From: CAVUXJ01 sp963814975
GTDB taxonomy: Bacteria > Acidobacteriota > Vicinamibacteria > Vicinamibacterales > CAVVIG01
Reading direction: 5' to 3'
NCBI GenBank assembly: GCA_963814975.1
Contig: CAWFFB010000023.1
Coordinates: 1-64,000, forward strand
Length of the DNA stretch: 64,000 nt
Below the pieces are notes generated by a model that had not been told where the DNA came from, made no database searches, and was given only the letters and a program-made list of their open reading frames with translations. Shown here piece by piece: positions 53,069-61,440 of this stretch (position 1 is its first letter; each line of letters starts with the position of its first letter). The translations under genes were made by a program, and so were the position numbers.

Positions 53069-55212
53069 TTGTGCAAGGAAGTGGCCACGACCAAGGTGAA
53101 GACGGAGCCGCGGCCGAGTTCGCTCTCCAAGTCGATCCTTCCACCAAGCATTCTCGCCAATCGGCGGCAAATCGACAAACCGAGACCGGTGCCGCCGTAT
53201 GGCCGCGCCACGGTGTTGTCGACCTGGCGGAAGTCTTCGAAGATTTTCTCGCGATCCGCAGGGTTGATGCCGATGCCGGTATCGGCCACTGAGATCGCCA
53301 CCGATTTGTTGCCGTCGCCGCGCTCGACGCTGATCGTGACGGAGCCTTTCGGCGTGAATTTCAGGGCATTGCTCAGGAGATTCAGCACGATCTGCTTGAT
53401 CTTCTGCCGGTCGCTTCGAATCGGCCCCACCTTCGCCGAAACGTGGCTGCTCACCGTGAGCTTCGCCCGCGCGATGATCGGATCCATTTCGGCAATGACT
53501 TCGGCGATGAGCTCGGGCAGCGTGAAACGCGCGAGCCGGAGCGGCATGCGTCCGGCCTCGATGCGCGTCAGGTCGAGAATCTCACTGATGATGCCGACCA
53601 GATGCCGGCCGTTCGAGCTGATCCGTTCGAGGCCCTTTTTCTGGCCGGCAGTGAGCGGGCCGGACACGCCGTCCAGCAGGAGACTCGTGTAGCCGAGAAT
53701 GGCATTCAGCGGTGTCCGGAACTCGTGGGACATGTTGGCCAGGAACTGGGACTTCAGGGCGGACGCCTGCTCGAGTTCCACAGCCTGACGGCGCAACAGC
53801 TCGTTCTGCCGCCCCAGTTCGGCCGTGGCCGAGACGACCTTGGCCTCCAGTTCGTCGGAGGCGCGCTTGACCTGCTCGTACAGCTGCGAGCGCTCCAGCG
53901 CTTCTGACCGATCGTGCAGAATCGTCACGACGGCGATCAGCTCGCCGAACTCCGACAGCACCTTGCCGGCGATGGCCTCGACCGGAAGCGCCGCACCGCT
54001 GACCACGTCGGTCAGCGACATTTCGCCGCGGCGCCGGATGTCGCCGCCCGCCGACAGCAGGCCGGAGATAAAAGACGAGAAATGGGCGTCGTTGGTCCGA
54101 ACGCGACGCTGCGCCGATTCGTCCCCGCCGGGCCGCGCGTTGAAGAGCCGCTCGGCGGGCGGATTCATCAATGTGATCTTGCCCGCGTTGTCCGACACCA
54201 TGATCGGATCGGCGACCGAATCGATGATCAAGTCGAGCCGATCGCGTTCCGCCCGCACCTCGGCTTCCGCCATGCGCATGCGGCGGTAGTTCTCGGCCAG
54301 TTCCTCGGTGGCCCGCCGGAGATCGGTGACGTTGCGGAGCACCGACACGATGCCGGTGCCCTCGCGGGGATCGTGGACAACCGTGCCGAGCAGTTCGAAG
54401 AGCAAATCCGAGCCGTCGGCCGGATCGACGAGCGGTAACTCCTGCGGCGCGACTTCGGCGCTTCCCACGGCAATACGCCAGAGCGCGGCCGAGAGGAACA
54501 TGTTGTTGAGCTCGACCGCCCTCCGCCGGCCTTCACTCTGTCCTGCGGCGTTCGAAAACAACAATTCGGCGGGCGCATTGGCGACGAGCAGGTGTCCCTG
54601 GGAGTTGGTGAGCAGCAGGGGATCTCCGACGGCGTTGATGATGGCGTGGAGCAGCGAACGCTCCCGGTGCAGCTGGCTTTCGTCTTCGGCCTGCGTCTGG
54701 CGGGCGCGAACGCTGCGCAGCCGCTTGGTCAGAACGTCCGCCGCCCACGTCAGATCGGCGGTCGGCTCCCCGCCGAACACCAGCAGCAGCAGTCCCTCGG
54801 CGGGACGGTCCGCCACTTTCGACGTTCCGAGCGGGAACGCCCAGTATCCTGAGCGTCCGAACGGATGTTCGGCGCGGGCGCGTTCGCTTTTCTCCTCGGA
54901 CCGGCTTCGAAAGAATCGCGGCGCCCGCGCCCCCATCACCTGATTCCACGGTTCCGCCGTGTCACCCAGCCTTGCGGTCACTTTTTCGATCTGAGCCGGC
55001 GTGACACGGTAGCCACCCACCCCGATCAACTCGCCTCGTTCGACATCCGCGAGAGCGCAAATCGCGTGCGTGACGCCCGTATGCTCGCCCAGCCACGCCA
55101 GAGCCCGCTCCACACACCCCACCACATCGTCGGCGTCGAGCATCGCTTCAAGCAGTTCCAGCTTGGCCGTCGCATCGACGACGCGTGGCGCGTGTCCGGA
55201 AGCCGACCCCAT
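53065..55212 (-). CDS. Cytoplasmic sensor histidine kinase inside the gas vesicle operon
   Basis: It has 715 residues with no membrane helix. Order: a GAF-like domain (about 15-180; HAICALADVERGELIGVGGY; GYWAFPLGTS), PAS 1 (about 190-310; LLTNSQGHLLVANAPAELLF) and PAS 2 (about 325-450; IIDSVADPIMVSDNAGKITL). A coiled coil leads to HisKA (FLANMSHEFRTPLNAILGY, His near 495) and HATPase (NLLSNALKFTPKG, DTGIGI, YGGTGLGLSI). All catalytic boxes are intact. The GAF and PAS modules suggest sensing of an intracellular ligand, redox state or gas. It lies between gvpA (gap of six bases) and its receiver gene, so expression is tied to vesicle synthesis. Confidence 0.93.
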   Translation of the reverse strand: MGSASGHAPRVVDATAKLELLEAMLDADDVVGCVERALAWLGEHTGVTHAICALADVERGELIGVGGYRVTPAQIEKVTARLGDTAEPWNQVMGARAPRFFRSRSEEKSERARAEHPFGRSGYWAFPLGTSKVADRPAEGLLLLVFGGEPTADLTWAADVLTKRLRSVRARQTQAEDESQLHRERSLLHAIINAVGDPLLLTNSQGHLLVANAPAELLFSNAAGQSEGRRRAVELNNMFLSAALWRIAVGSAEVAPQELPLVDPADGSDLLFELLGTVVHDPREGTGIVSVLRNVTDLRRATEELAENYRRMRMAEAEVRAERDRLDLIIDSVADPIMVSDNAGKITLMNPPAERLFNARPGGDESAQRRVRTNDAHFSSFISGLLSAGGDIRRRGEMSLTDVVSGAALPVEAIAGKVLSEFGELIAVVTILHDRSEALERSQLYEQVKRASDELEAKVVSATAELGRQNELLRRQAVELEQASALKSQFLANMSHEFRTPLNAILGYTSLLLDGVSGPLTAGQKKGLERISSNGRHLVGIISEILDLTRIEAGRMPLRLARFTLPELIAEVIAEMDPIIARAKLTVSSHVSAKVGPIRSDRQKIKQIVLNLLSNALKFTPKGSVTISVERGDGNKSVAISVADTGIGINPADREKIFEDFRQVDNTVARPYGGTGLGLSICRRLARMLGGRIDLESELGRGSVFTLVVATSLHK

Positions 55213-55218
55213 GGGTAG

Positions 55219-55554
55219 TTAGGCCTGGCTGGAGGTCCGTTTGCGGGTTCTGACCACTTTTCGGGTCCGGGTCGGGCCAAGCTGAGACCGCAGCGAGGCA
55301 TTCTCCGACACGAGCTCGTCGTACGAACGCCCTTCGACAGTGGCGGGCCGAGAGATCGGACGCGAGGCGCTGACCGCCTCGGCATACTTGAGGTACGTAT
55401 CGATCGATGCGACAACCACGCGGGCCTCGACGGTGATCAAGTCGATTCCCACAAGCGACACGCGTACCCATGCGTCGATGACAATACCTTTGTCCAGGAC
55501 GCGGTCGAGCACATCGACAAGACTCGAGCCCCCTGAGGCCCGTTCAATTGGCAT
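55219..55554 (-). CDS. gvpA: Major gas vesicle structural protein GvpA
   Basis: It has 111 residues. The GvpA core is almost canonical: SSLVDVLDRVLDKGIVIDAW, VRVSLVGIDLITVEARVVVA and SIDTYLKYAEAV, forming the helix-strand-strand-helix unit of the gas-permeable shell. The usual short tail is replaced by about 40 residues ending in a strongly basic stretch (GPTRTRKVVRTRKRTSSQA). The gene is preceded by GGAGGGCAG just upstream of its ATG. It is the second gene of the cluster, after gvpJ. Confidence 0.96.
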   Translation of the reverse strand: MPIERASGGSSLVDVLDRVLDKGIVIDAWVRVSLVGIDLITVEARVVVASIDTYLKYAEAVSASRPISRPATVEGRSYDELVSENASLRSQLGPTRTRKVVRTRKRTSSQA

Positions 55555-55587
55555 CCTGCCCTCCTTGTAGCCTTCCCATCGCGCGCC

Positions 55588-55947
55588 CTATTCTCGCGCG
55601 GCGTTGCGCCGACGTCCGCGCACCGCGGGTCGCGGGCCAACGCGCGACGCAATCTTCCTCTCCAGCAGGTGGATCCGCTTCCTCAACTCCTCGTTCTCGC
55701 GTGGGAGATGACTCAGGCGCCCGGAAGACAGGTTCCTGTCGTGTCTCCACCAGTCAAGGCCGATCTGCTCGGCCTTGTCGATCGAGCAGATCAGCAAGCG
55801 GATGCGAATCGTCAGCAGCTCGACTTCGGCCAGTGATACTTTGATGTCACCGGCGACGACCAGGCCTTTATCGAGTACTCGATCTAGCAGATCGACGAGG
55901 CTGGCTGAATGCGAGGAGGAACCGGGCAATAGAGGCGATGGGGGCAT
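55588..55947 (-). CDS. gvpJ: Gas vesicle protein GvpJ
   Basis: It has 119 residues from ATG 55947; the frame extends upstream to 56070 without a better start. The GvpA-like core reads SLVDLLDRVLDKGLVVAGDI, KVSLAEVELLTIRIRLLICS and IDKAEQIGLDWW. The AGDI, EVELLTI and DWW features mark GvpJ rather than structural GvpA. A coiled-coil-like tail follows (ENEELRKRIHLLERKIASRV), ending in Arg-rich residues. GvpJ is a minor protein important for vesicle shape and nucleation. It is the first gene of the cluster; the promoter must lie in 55948-56139, shared with the divergent methyltransferase. Confidence 0.92.
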   Translation of the reverse strand: MPPSPLLPGSSSHSASLVDLLDRVLDKGLVVAGDIKVSLAEVELLTIRIRLLICSIDKAEQIGLDWWRHDRNLSSGRLSHLPRENEELRKRIHLLERKIASRVGPRPAVRGRRRNAARE

Positions 55948-56139
55948 TCGTATGATTCGATCCGCACGTTGAATTGCGGAAATTCGCCCGAAAGATGAGG
56001 CGTCGGAGTATATCCCGCTCACGACGGGGGAGCAAGCACGCGTGCCCGATCGAGGGGCCAACTCAGCCACAAACCTTCCTCGATCGACCGCGCGTTGATC
56101 GGTTAGACTTTCGAAATTATTTTAGCGAGGAGAGCGAAC

Positions 56140-56970
56140 GTGAACCTGAAGCGATCAGCGGTGCGGGCGTTGGCAGCGATCAGTTTCGCGGCGGTAGCCG
56201 CCGGCGCGGCCGACGCACAGGTCACCGGCGAGTTCCGACCCGAGGTCGGCCAGGCCGGCAAGGACGTGGTGTGGGTGCCGACGCCACTGGCACTGGTCGA
56301 GAAGATGCTGGACATGGCGAGGGTCACGCCGCAGGACTACGTCGTCGATCTCGGCTCCGGCGACGGGCGCAACATCATCGCCGCCGCCAGGCGCGGCGCG
56401 CGCGCGGTGGGCTTCGAATTCAACCCGGCGATGGTGGAGTTGTCGAGGCGCACCGCCGCGAAGGAAGGCGTCAGCGAGAAGGCGTCGTTCGTCGAGGGCG
56501 ACATGTTCGAGGCGGATTTCTCGCAGGCCTCCGTGCTGGCCTTGTTCCTCCTGCCCGACAATATGATGAAGCTGCAGGCGAAGTTCCTCGGCTTGAAACC
56601 CGGCTCGCGCATCGTCGGGAACACGTTCGGGTTCCAGGACTGGAGCCCGGACGAGCAGGAAACCCTGACCACCGATTGCTCCTCGTGGTGCACCGCGCTG
56701 CTCTGGATCGTGCCGGCCAAAGTGGAAGGCACGTGGCAAAGCCCGCAGGGGGAGCTCACGCTGACGCAGCAATTTCAAATGCTGAGCGGTACCCTGAATG
56801 CTGGCGGCCGCAGCGGACCAATCGCCGGGGGACGTCTGCGCGGCGACCAAATCAGCTTCACGGTGGCCGGGGCGGAGTATTCGGGCCGAGTGAATGGCGA
56901 CACCATCGAGGGCACGGTGAAGTCGCAAAGCAGAACCGAGACCTGGAGAGCGACGCGCGGGCCGCGTTAG
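56140..56970 (+). CDS. Predicted exported class I SAM-methyltransferase-fold protein
   Basis: It has 276 residues from GTG 56140, preceded by GAGGAGAG. A signal peptide is evident (RALAAISFAAVAAGAADAQ). The mature protein has a Rossmann methyltransferase domain: YVVDLGSGDGRNIIAAARRG (motif I), AVGFEFNPAMVELSRR (motif II with acidic E) and FVEGDMFEADFSQASVLALF. A beta-rich tail of about 80 residues follows (EGTWQSPQGELTLTQQFQML; GDTIEGTVKSQSRTETWRAT). Related exported proteins are found in many bacteria. As SAM is cytoplasmic, either export is not real or the fold has another role. Confidence 0.83.
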   Translation: MNLKRSAVRALAAISFAAVAAGAADAQVTGEFRPEVGQAGKDVVWVPTPLALVEKMLDMARVTPQDYVVDLGSGDGRNIIAAARRGARAVGFEFNPAMVELSRRTAAKEGVSEKASFVEGDMFEADFSQASVLALFLLPDNMMKLQAKFLGLKPGSRIVGNTFGFQDWSPDEQETLTTDCSSWCTALLWIVPAKVEGTWQSPQGELTLTQQFQMLSGTLNAGGRSGPIAGGRLRGDQISFTVAGAEYSGRVNGDTIEGTVKSQSRTETWRATRGPR

Positions 56971-57193
56971 CGCTCATCACCCTTCGTCCAAGCCGTTCCA
57001 CTCGTCCCCCGAAGCGACGTCCTCACACTTCGCGACCTGCCGCGTCCGCAGGTTCGCGAACTGTCGCGTTCCGCACGCTTGCACGTCCGCTCGGTTGGTA
57101 GCCGTGGTTCAGGAGTTGGCAGGCGGGAGGCCACAATGTGCCTCCCGATGCATAGGGGGTGATTTCCGTCCCGCAGGCTGCAGGACGAGGAAG

Positions 57194-58543
57194 TTAATCG
57201 TGTTTAGAAGCAATTGGAATGCCAATCACTTGAAGTTGGACGGCGCAGATTCGTGAGGTTCGGGCTGAGGCGCAATCACCGCGGCAGCGGAGCGAAGTAT
57301 CCGGCAGGCCAGGCTTCGTGTCGCGGAGAATCTCGACGATCGCCTGCCGATCGGCGGCGGAAAGCCGATCGTAGCTCCGGTCCTTGTCGCGCCCCGACAG
57401 TACCTCCCAGAGGCGCGCGTAGACCGCCTCCCTTGCGGCGACGGGCAGCGCGTCGAACGCGGGGGTGTAGATCATGTAGCTGCAGGGATACCGAAACAGG
57501 CGGTGTTCCAGATCGAGCTGACGGAGCGAGCGCCCCTTCGTGTCGCGAGGACCGGCGGCCGGGAATTGCTCCGTGAAGCCCGACGTTCCGCTGACGGCAG
57601 CAGGGAACGGCGCTTCGTCGATGAAGAGAAGATAGTCCACGAGCTCCCGCGCAGTCTCTCGTACGCGCGCGTCCCCGGGTGCAGCACGAGGATCCGCGAT
57701 TCTCGCCTCCCATCCGATGCGCGTCAGCAGATTCGTCATGTGAACCTGATGGTTGAGGACGAGCAGCGCGACCACGTCGCTGTGGGGCGACAAGTATCCG
57801 TTCGTATCGAACTTGCCGGACACCGAGGCCAGCGTGGGGGCCACCGCCAACCTGGTGTATGACCGCTCGACGTGGTAGACCGGCACATTACCGAGATGCG
57901 CTCGCGGTACCTTCCCGCCGGTGACATACCATCCGCCCCACCGGTCCTCGATCGGCGTACGGTGGTCGACGTACCAGCCCCTGGCGTAGTCATTCAGATT
58001 GTCTGAGAGCGGCAGCATGCTCATGGCAACCGTGCCAGGCACGTTGCCCGTGAAGCTGTTCTGGTGACACTCCAGGCACCGCTGGCTGCGCGTGAACTGC
58101 GGCTTGGTGGCGGGCTTTTGATCGAGCGTATAGAAGACGACGCCCTGTTCGGGATCCTGGGCGGCGAACTCCAGCGAATCGGCCCCTCTCACCCACCCTA
58201 CGGCGAGCTGGTCGTTGAAGTACAATGCCCGGGGGTTTGCCGCGTTGATGTGTTCGTACTGAAGGCTCGTTTCGGAAAACACCAGGGTCTGCGACGCGAC
58301 CGGCACTTCCAGCGCGTCCAGCACCGACTTGAGATATCCACTAGGTCCATCGAACGCCAGCTGAAGCTGTCCCGACTGAATTCGGCGGTTCAGCGCGGCA
58401 ACCACGTCTGTGGTTTCCCTGGTGGAATACCTGATCGCGGGATGATCGGGCGACACATCGAACGTCCCGGTCTGTCCGGCGATGACACAGACAGCAAGGG
58501 AGAAAGCAAAGGCGAAGGCGGCCGCGATCGAAAGTGCTTTCAT
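57194..58543 (-). CDS. Exported cytochrome c-like protein with a single heme motif
   Basis: The frame gives 449 residues with a signal peptide (ALSIAAAFAFAFSLAVCVIA). One heme-binding motif, CLECHQNS, lies near residue 155 in the context FTRSQRCLECHQNSFTGNVP. Later motifs include GWYVTGGKVPRAHLGNVPVY and LSPHSDVVALLVLNHQVHMT, where the Met/His could be axial ligands. The protein is typical of large exported monoheme proteins of Acidobacteria and Planctomycetes. The last 35 residues look unlike coding sequence. A missing base near 57298 would instead give LPGYFAPLPR and a stop at 57276, which I think is the true end. Confidence 0.8.
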   Translation of the reverse strand: MKALSIAAAFAFAFSLAVCVIAGQTGTFDVSPDHPAIRYSTRETTDVVAALNRRIQSGQLQLAFDGPSGYLKSVLDALEVPVASQTLVFSETSLQYEHINAANPRALYFNDQLAVGWVRGADSLEFAAQDPEQGVVFYTLDQKPATKPQFTRSQRCLECHQNSFTGNVPGTVAMSMLPLSDNLNDYARGWYVDHRTPIEDRWGGWYVTGGKVPRAHLGNVPVYHVERSYTRLAVAPTLASVSGKFDTNGYLSPHSDVVALLVLNHQVHMTNLLTRIGWEARIADPRAAPGDARVRETARELVDYLLFIDEAPFPAAVSGTSGFTEQFPAAGPRDTKGRSLRQLDLEHRLFRYPCSYMIYTPAFDALPVAAREAVYARLWEVLSGRDKDRSYDRLSAADRQAIVEILRDTKPGLPDTSLRCRGDCASARTSRICAVQLQVIGIPIASKHD

Positions 58544-58726
58544 CCTGAATCAGCAGTATATCGCGCGCACACGGGCTTTCGTCCCGGTCCGTTTTGGGGC
58601 GCTTGCTGAACCGCTCGAGCTGTGCCGCACCCTATTGACATCGTTAGGATTTAAGGCGATATTTTCCCCGTGGAACCACGTATTTCCACAACAAGATAAA
58701 GATTTTTTCACAGAGGAGTCGCGCCG

Positions 58727-59539
58727 ATGCGGAACCGGCATGCACGGGTGATGATGATCGCGGCCACCTTCGGCCTGGCCGTGGCGACGGTCAGCGGCCA
58801 AGGACCGGCGTATCGCGCTCCGCGGACGGCTGACGGCAAGGCCAATCTGAACGGGATCTGGCAGGCGATCAACTCGGCCCACTGGAACATCGAAGCGCAT
58901 TCGGCGGCGCCCGGCGTGCTGAACGAGCAGCTGGGGGCGGCGTACTCGATCCCGGGTGGAATGGGTGTGGTCGAGGGCGATCTCCCGTATCGCCCCGAGG
59001 CGCTGGCGAAGCGGAGCGAGAATTTCGCCAACCGGCTGAAGCTCGATCCCGAGGTCAAGTGCTATCTGCCGGGCGTGCCGCGCGCGATGTACATGCCGTA
59101 TCCGTTTCAGGTCATGCAGAACCCGAAGCACATCATGATGTTCTTCGAGTTTGCGGGCGCCGTGCGCACCGTCTACATGGACAAAGCGGACCAGATCGAG
59201 GCGCCGGCCGACAGCTGGATGGGCTGGTCGCACGGGCGGTGGGACGGCGACACACTGGTCATCGACACCAAGGGCTACCTGGATACGACGTGGTTCGACC
59301 GTGCGGGTAACTATCACAGCGACGCGCTGCACACGGTCGAGCGCATCACGCCGCGCAGCGCCGATACACTGCTGTACGAAGTGACGGTCGACGATCCCAA
59401 GGTGTTCACGCGGCCCTGGAAGATGAGCATGCCGCTCTACCGGCGCGTGGAGCGGAACGCGGAGCTCGTCGAATTTCGGTGCATCGAGTTCGCGGAGGAC
59501 GCCGTCTACGGCCATCTCCGAAAGCCGGGCACCAAGTAG
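58727..59539 (+). CDS. Exported protein of an Acidobacteria-rich family (paralogue 1)
   Basis: It has 270 residues; ATG 58727 follows AGAGGAG. Signal peptide MIAATFGLAVATVSGQ. The mature part has APRTADGKANLNGIWQAINS near the start, then VKCYLPGVPRAMYMPYPFQV, GWSHGRWDGDTLVIDTKGYL and VERITPRSADTLLYEVTVDD. The same order, DG.PDL.GIW, then GRW.GDTLV, then TVDDP..FT.PW, recurs in the next gene. Dozens of such paralogues are typical of Vicinamibacteria-type genomes. The function is unknown. The AT-richer 180 bases upstream likely carry the promoter of this four-gene block. Confidence 0.82.
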   Translation: MRNRHARVMMIAATFGLAVATVSGQGPAYRAPRTADGKANLNGIWQAINSAHWNIEAHSAAPGVLNEQLGAAYSIPGGMGVVEGDLPYRPEALAKRSENFANRLKLDPEVKCYLPGVPRAMYMPYPFQVMQNPKHIMMFFEFAGAVRTVYMDKADQIEAPADSWMGWSHGRWDGDTLVIDTKGYLDTTWFDRAGNYHSDALHTVERITPRSADTLLYEVTVDDPKVFTRPWKMSMPLYRRVERNAELVEFRCIEFAEDAVYGHLRKPGTK

Positions 59540-59652
59540 AGCCGGCCGCAATCGGCGCGTTCGTCGGCAACGCGGCAGATATAGGGCGGCGGCAGATACA
59601 AGGCGACGGATAATAGAGGGCGGCTCATATGTTTGGTAAAGGAGATCTCACA

Positions 59653-60771
59653 ATGGCTCGTCGATCTCTCATCTCACTGGGTGTTCTGGCCACCTTGATT
59701 GCCGTCTCCCCAATCGGGCTCGTTCCGGCGGGCGCGCAAGCCCCATCAGCCGCGGCGGCGAAACCGAACGGCTCGCCCGCCAAGCCATATGTGGTGCCGA
59801 AGACCGTGGATGGCCAACCGGACATCTCGGGCTTCTGGACCAACTCCACCTATATTCCGCTTCAGCGGCCCCAGGGCGTGACGAAGGAGTTCTACACGCC
59901 GGAGGAAATGGACAAGCTCGAGGCGGCCGCCAAGGCGCGCGAAGACGAGCAGACGGTGCCCGGGACCCAGCAGGACGTGCACTACGACGATGGCCAGTTT
60001 GGGCTGTCCCGGAGCCAGGGCACGTTCGCACGGAACCTTCGGACCGGCCTGATCGTCGATCCGCCCGACGGAAGACTCCCCGAACAGACCGAAGAGGGGA
60101 AGAAGAGGAATGCCGCGATCGCCGCGTCGCGCAAGGTGGGCACCCCTCCTCCCGGCTTCACGCTCAGGGACCTGACAGGCGGCGACCTGGACTCTCATCG
60201 CGGCATCAAGATTGATACCCGTTGCATCATGATGGCCGCCGTTCCGCCGCCGTTGATGAGCCCCGGCTACCTGCCGAATTACCAGATCATCCAGTCGGCC
60301 GGCTACGTGACGATCCTCGTGGAGCGACTCCACGACGCCCGCATCATCCCCCTGGACGGCCGCCCGTTCCCCTCGGAGAACGTACGTAGCTGGGTCGGTG
60401 TCTCGCGCGGTCGCTGGGAGGGCAACACGCTGGTGGTCGAAACCCGTAACTCGAACGGCCGCGTCCAGGCCGCGGAGCGCGGCCTCATGGCGGGTCAGCC
60501 GATTAGCGGAGGCAGCCCGGACATGAGGATCACCGAGCGATTCACCCGCGTGTCGCCGGACCGGATCGACTACCGCTTCACGGTCGACGATCCCAAGACC
60601 TGGACGAAGCCGTTTACCGCCGAAGTGCCCTTCGAACGGATGGATCCGCAGGGGCCGTTCTTCGAGCACGCGTGCCACGAGGGGAATTACTCGATTTCCA
60701 TCATGCTCAACAACGCCCGGCTCGCGGAAAAGAAGGCGGCCGAGGCGGCGGCGAAAAAGGGATCGAATTGA
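59653..60771 (+). CDS. Exported protein of the same Acidobacteria-rich family (paralogue 2)
   Basis: It has 372 residues from ATG 59653, which follows AAAGGAGAT; the ATG at 59629 lacks this. Signal peptide (ISLGVLATLIAVSPIGLVPA). After a Lys/Pro-rich linker come KTVDGQPDISGFWTNSTYIP, IKIDTRCIMMAAVPPPLMSP, GVSRGRWEGNTLVVETRNSN, RVSPDRIDYRFTVDDPKTWT and a late HEGNYSISIMLNNARLAEKK. It is longer than paralogue 1 because of a charged insertion (residues about 60-130). The two probably arose by duplication and are co-transcribed with the DUF6152 gene. Confidence 0.82.
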   Translation: MARRSLISLGVLATLIAVSPIGLVPAGAQAPSAAAAKPNGSPAKPYVVPKTVDGQPDISGFWTNSTYIPLQRPQGVTKEFYTPEEMDKLEAAAKAREDEQTVPGTQQDVHYDDGQFGLSRSQGTFARNLRTGLIVDPPDGRLPEQTEEGKKRNAAIAASRKVGTPPPGFTLRDLTGGDLDSHRGIKIDTRCIMMAAVPPPLMSPGYLPNYQIIQSAGYVTILVERLHDARIIPLDGRPFPSENVRSWVGVSRGRWEGNTLVVETRNSNGRVQAAERGLMAGQPISGGSPDMRITERFTRVSPDRIDYRFTVDDPKTWTKPFTAEVPFERMDPQGPFFEHACHEGNYSISIMLNNARLAEKKAAEAAAKKGSN

Positions 60772-60835
60772 GGATCAGGCCGGTCGAGATCGGATACTGG
60801 TGGCAGACGATCGTCGAAATAAGGAGAGGATTCCA

Positions 60836-61252
60836 ATGCGAACGAAGCTAGCGGCGATGGTGGTCGGCGTGGGGATGCTGTGGGTGGGCGTGCCGGTAGG
60901 CGCGCACCATGCCTTTTCGGCGGAGTTCGACGTGAACAAGCCGCTGAAGCTCAAGGGCACGCTGGTGAAGTGGGAAATGATCAACCCGCACTCGTGGTTC
61001 CACGTCGACGTCAAGGACGCCGACGGCAAGGTCACGACCTGGATGATCGAAGGCGGCAGCCCGAACCAGTTGATCCGCATGGGCGTGACGAAGAATTCCG
61101 TCCCCGTGGGCACGGAGCTCCTCATCGACGCGTACATGGCCAAGGACGGCACGAACAAGGCCGTGGGCCGGGACTTCACCTTCAACGACGGCCGCCGGCT
61201 CTTCCTCGGCGGGTCCGCTCCGGGCGCGACCCCGGACGCCGACAAGAAGTAG
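60836..61252 (+). CDS. Exported DUF6152-family protein
   Basis: It has 138 residues; ATG 60836 follows AAGGAGAGG. Signal peptide MVVGVGMLWVGVPVGAHHAF. The family marks are HHAFSAEFDVNKPLKLKGTL, VKWEMINPHSWFHVDVKD and WMIEGGSPNQLIRMGVT. DUF6152 proteins are small periplasmic beta-barrels (OB-like) found beside the GRW.GDTLV proteins above; they are common in Acidobacteria and Proteobacteria and have no known function. Confidence 0.9.
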   Translation: MRTKLAAMVVGVGMLWVGVPVGAHHAFSAEFDVNKPLKLKGTLVKWEMINPHSWFHVDVKDADGKVTTWMIEGGSPNQLIRMGVTKNSVPVGTELLIDAYMAKDGTNKAVGRDFTFNDGRRLFLGGSAPGATPDADKK

Positions 61253-61440
61253 AGACCTGCCGGCACGTTCGCATGGAAAACGGCGCGCAGGGGCGGCTCC
61301 GGTCCGTTGCTGCGCGCGTCGCTCCTTCGTGATCTCCCCGTCGGCGGCACTCTCCATCCCCTCGCGAGGCGCGCGAGCGATTGCCAGAGCACGAGAGCCC
61401 ATTGTTGACCAGTCAATCTCGGTGTATAGAGGAGACGGCC

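Noticed and set aside
57126..57147. GGGAGGC..GCCTCCC hairpin as a terminator for the methyltransferase gene
   Set aside because: The stem has a bulge and is followed by no T-tract; it is also 150 bases after the stop codon.
58544..58726. tRNA or small RNA gene in the AT-richer gap
   Set aside because: No cloverleaf arms or CCA end are visible; the composition fits a promoter region for the following exported block.
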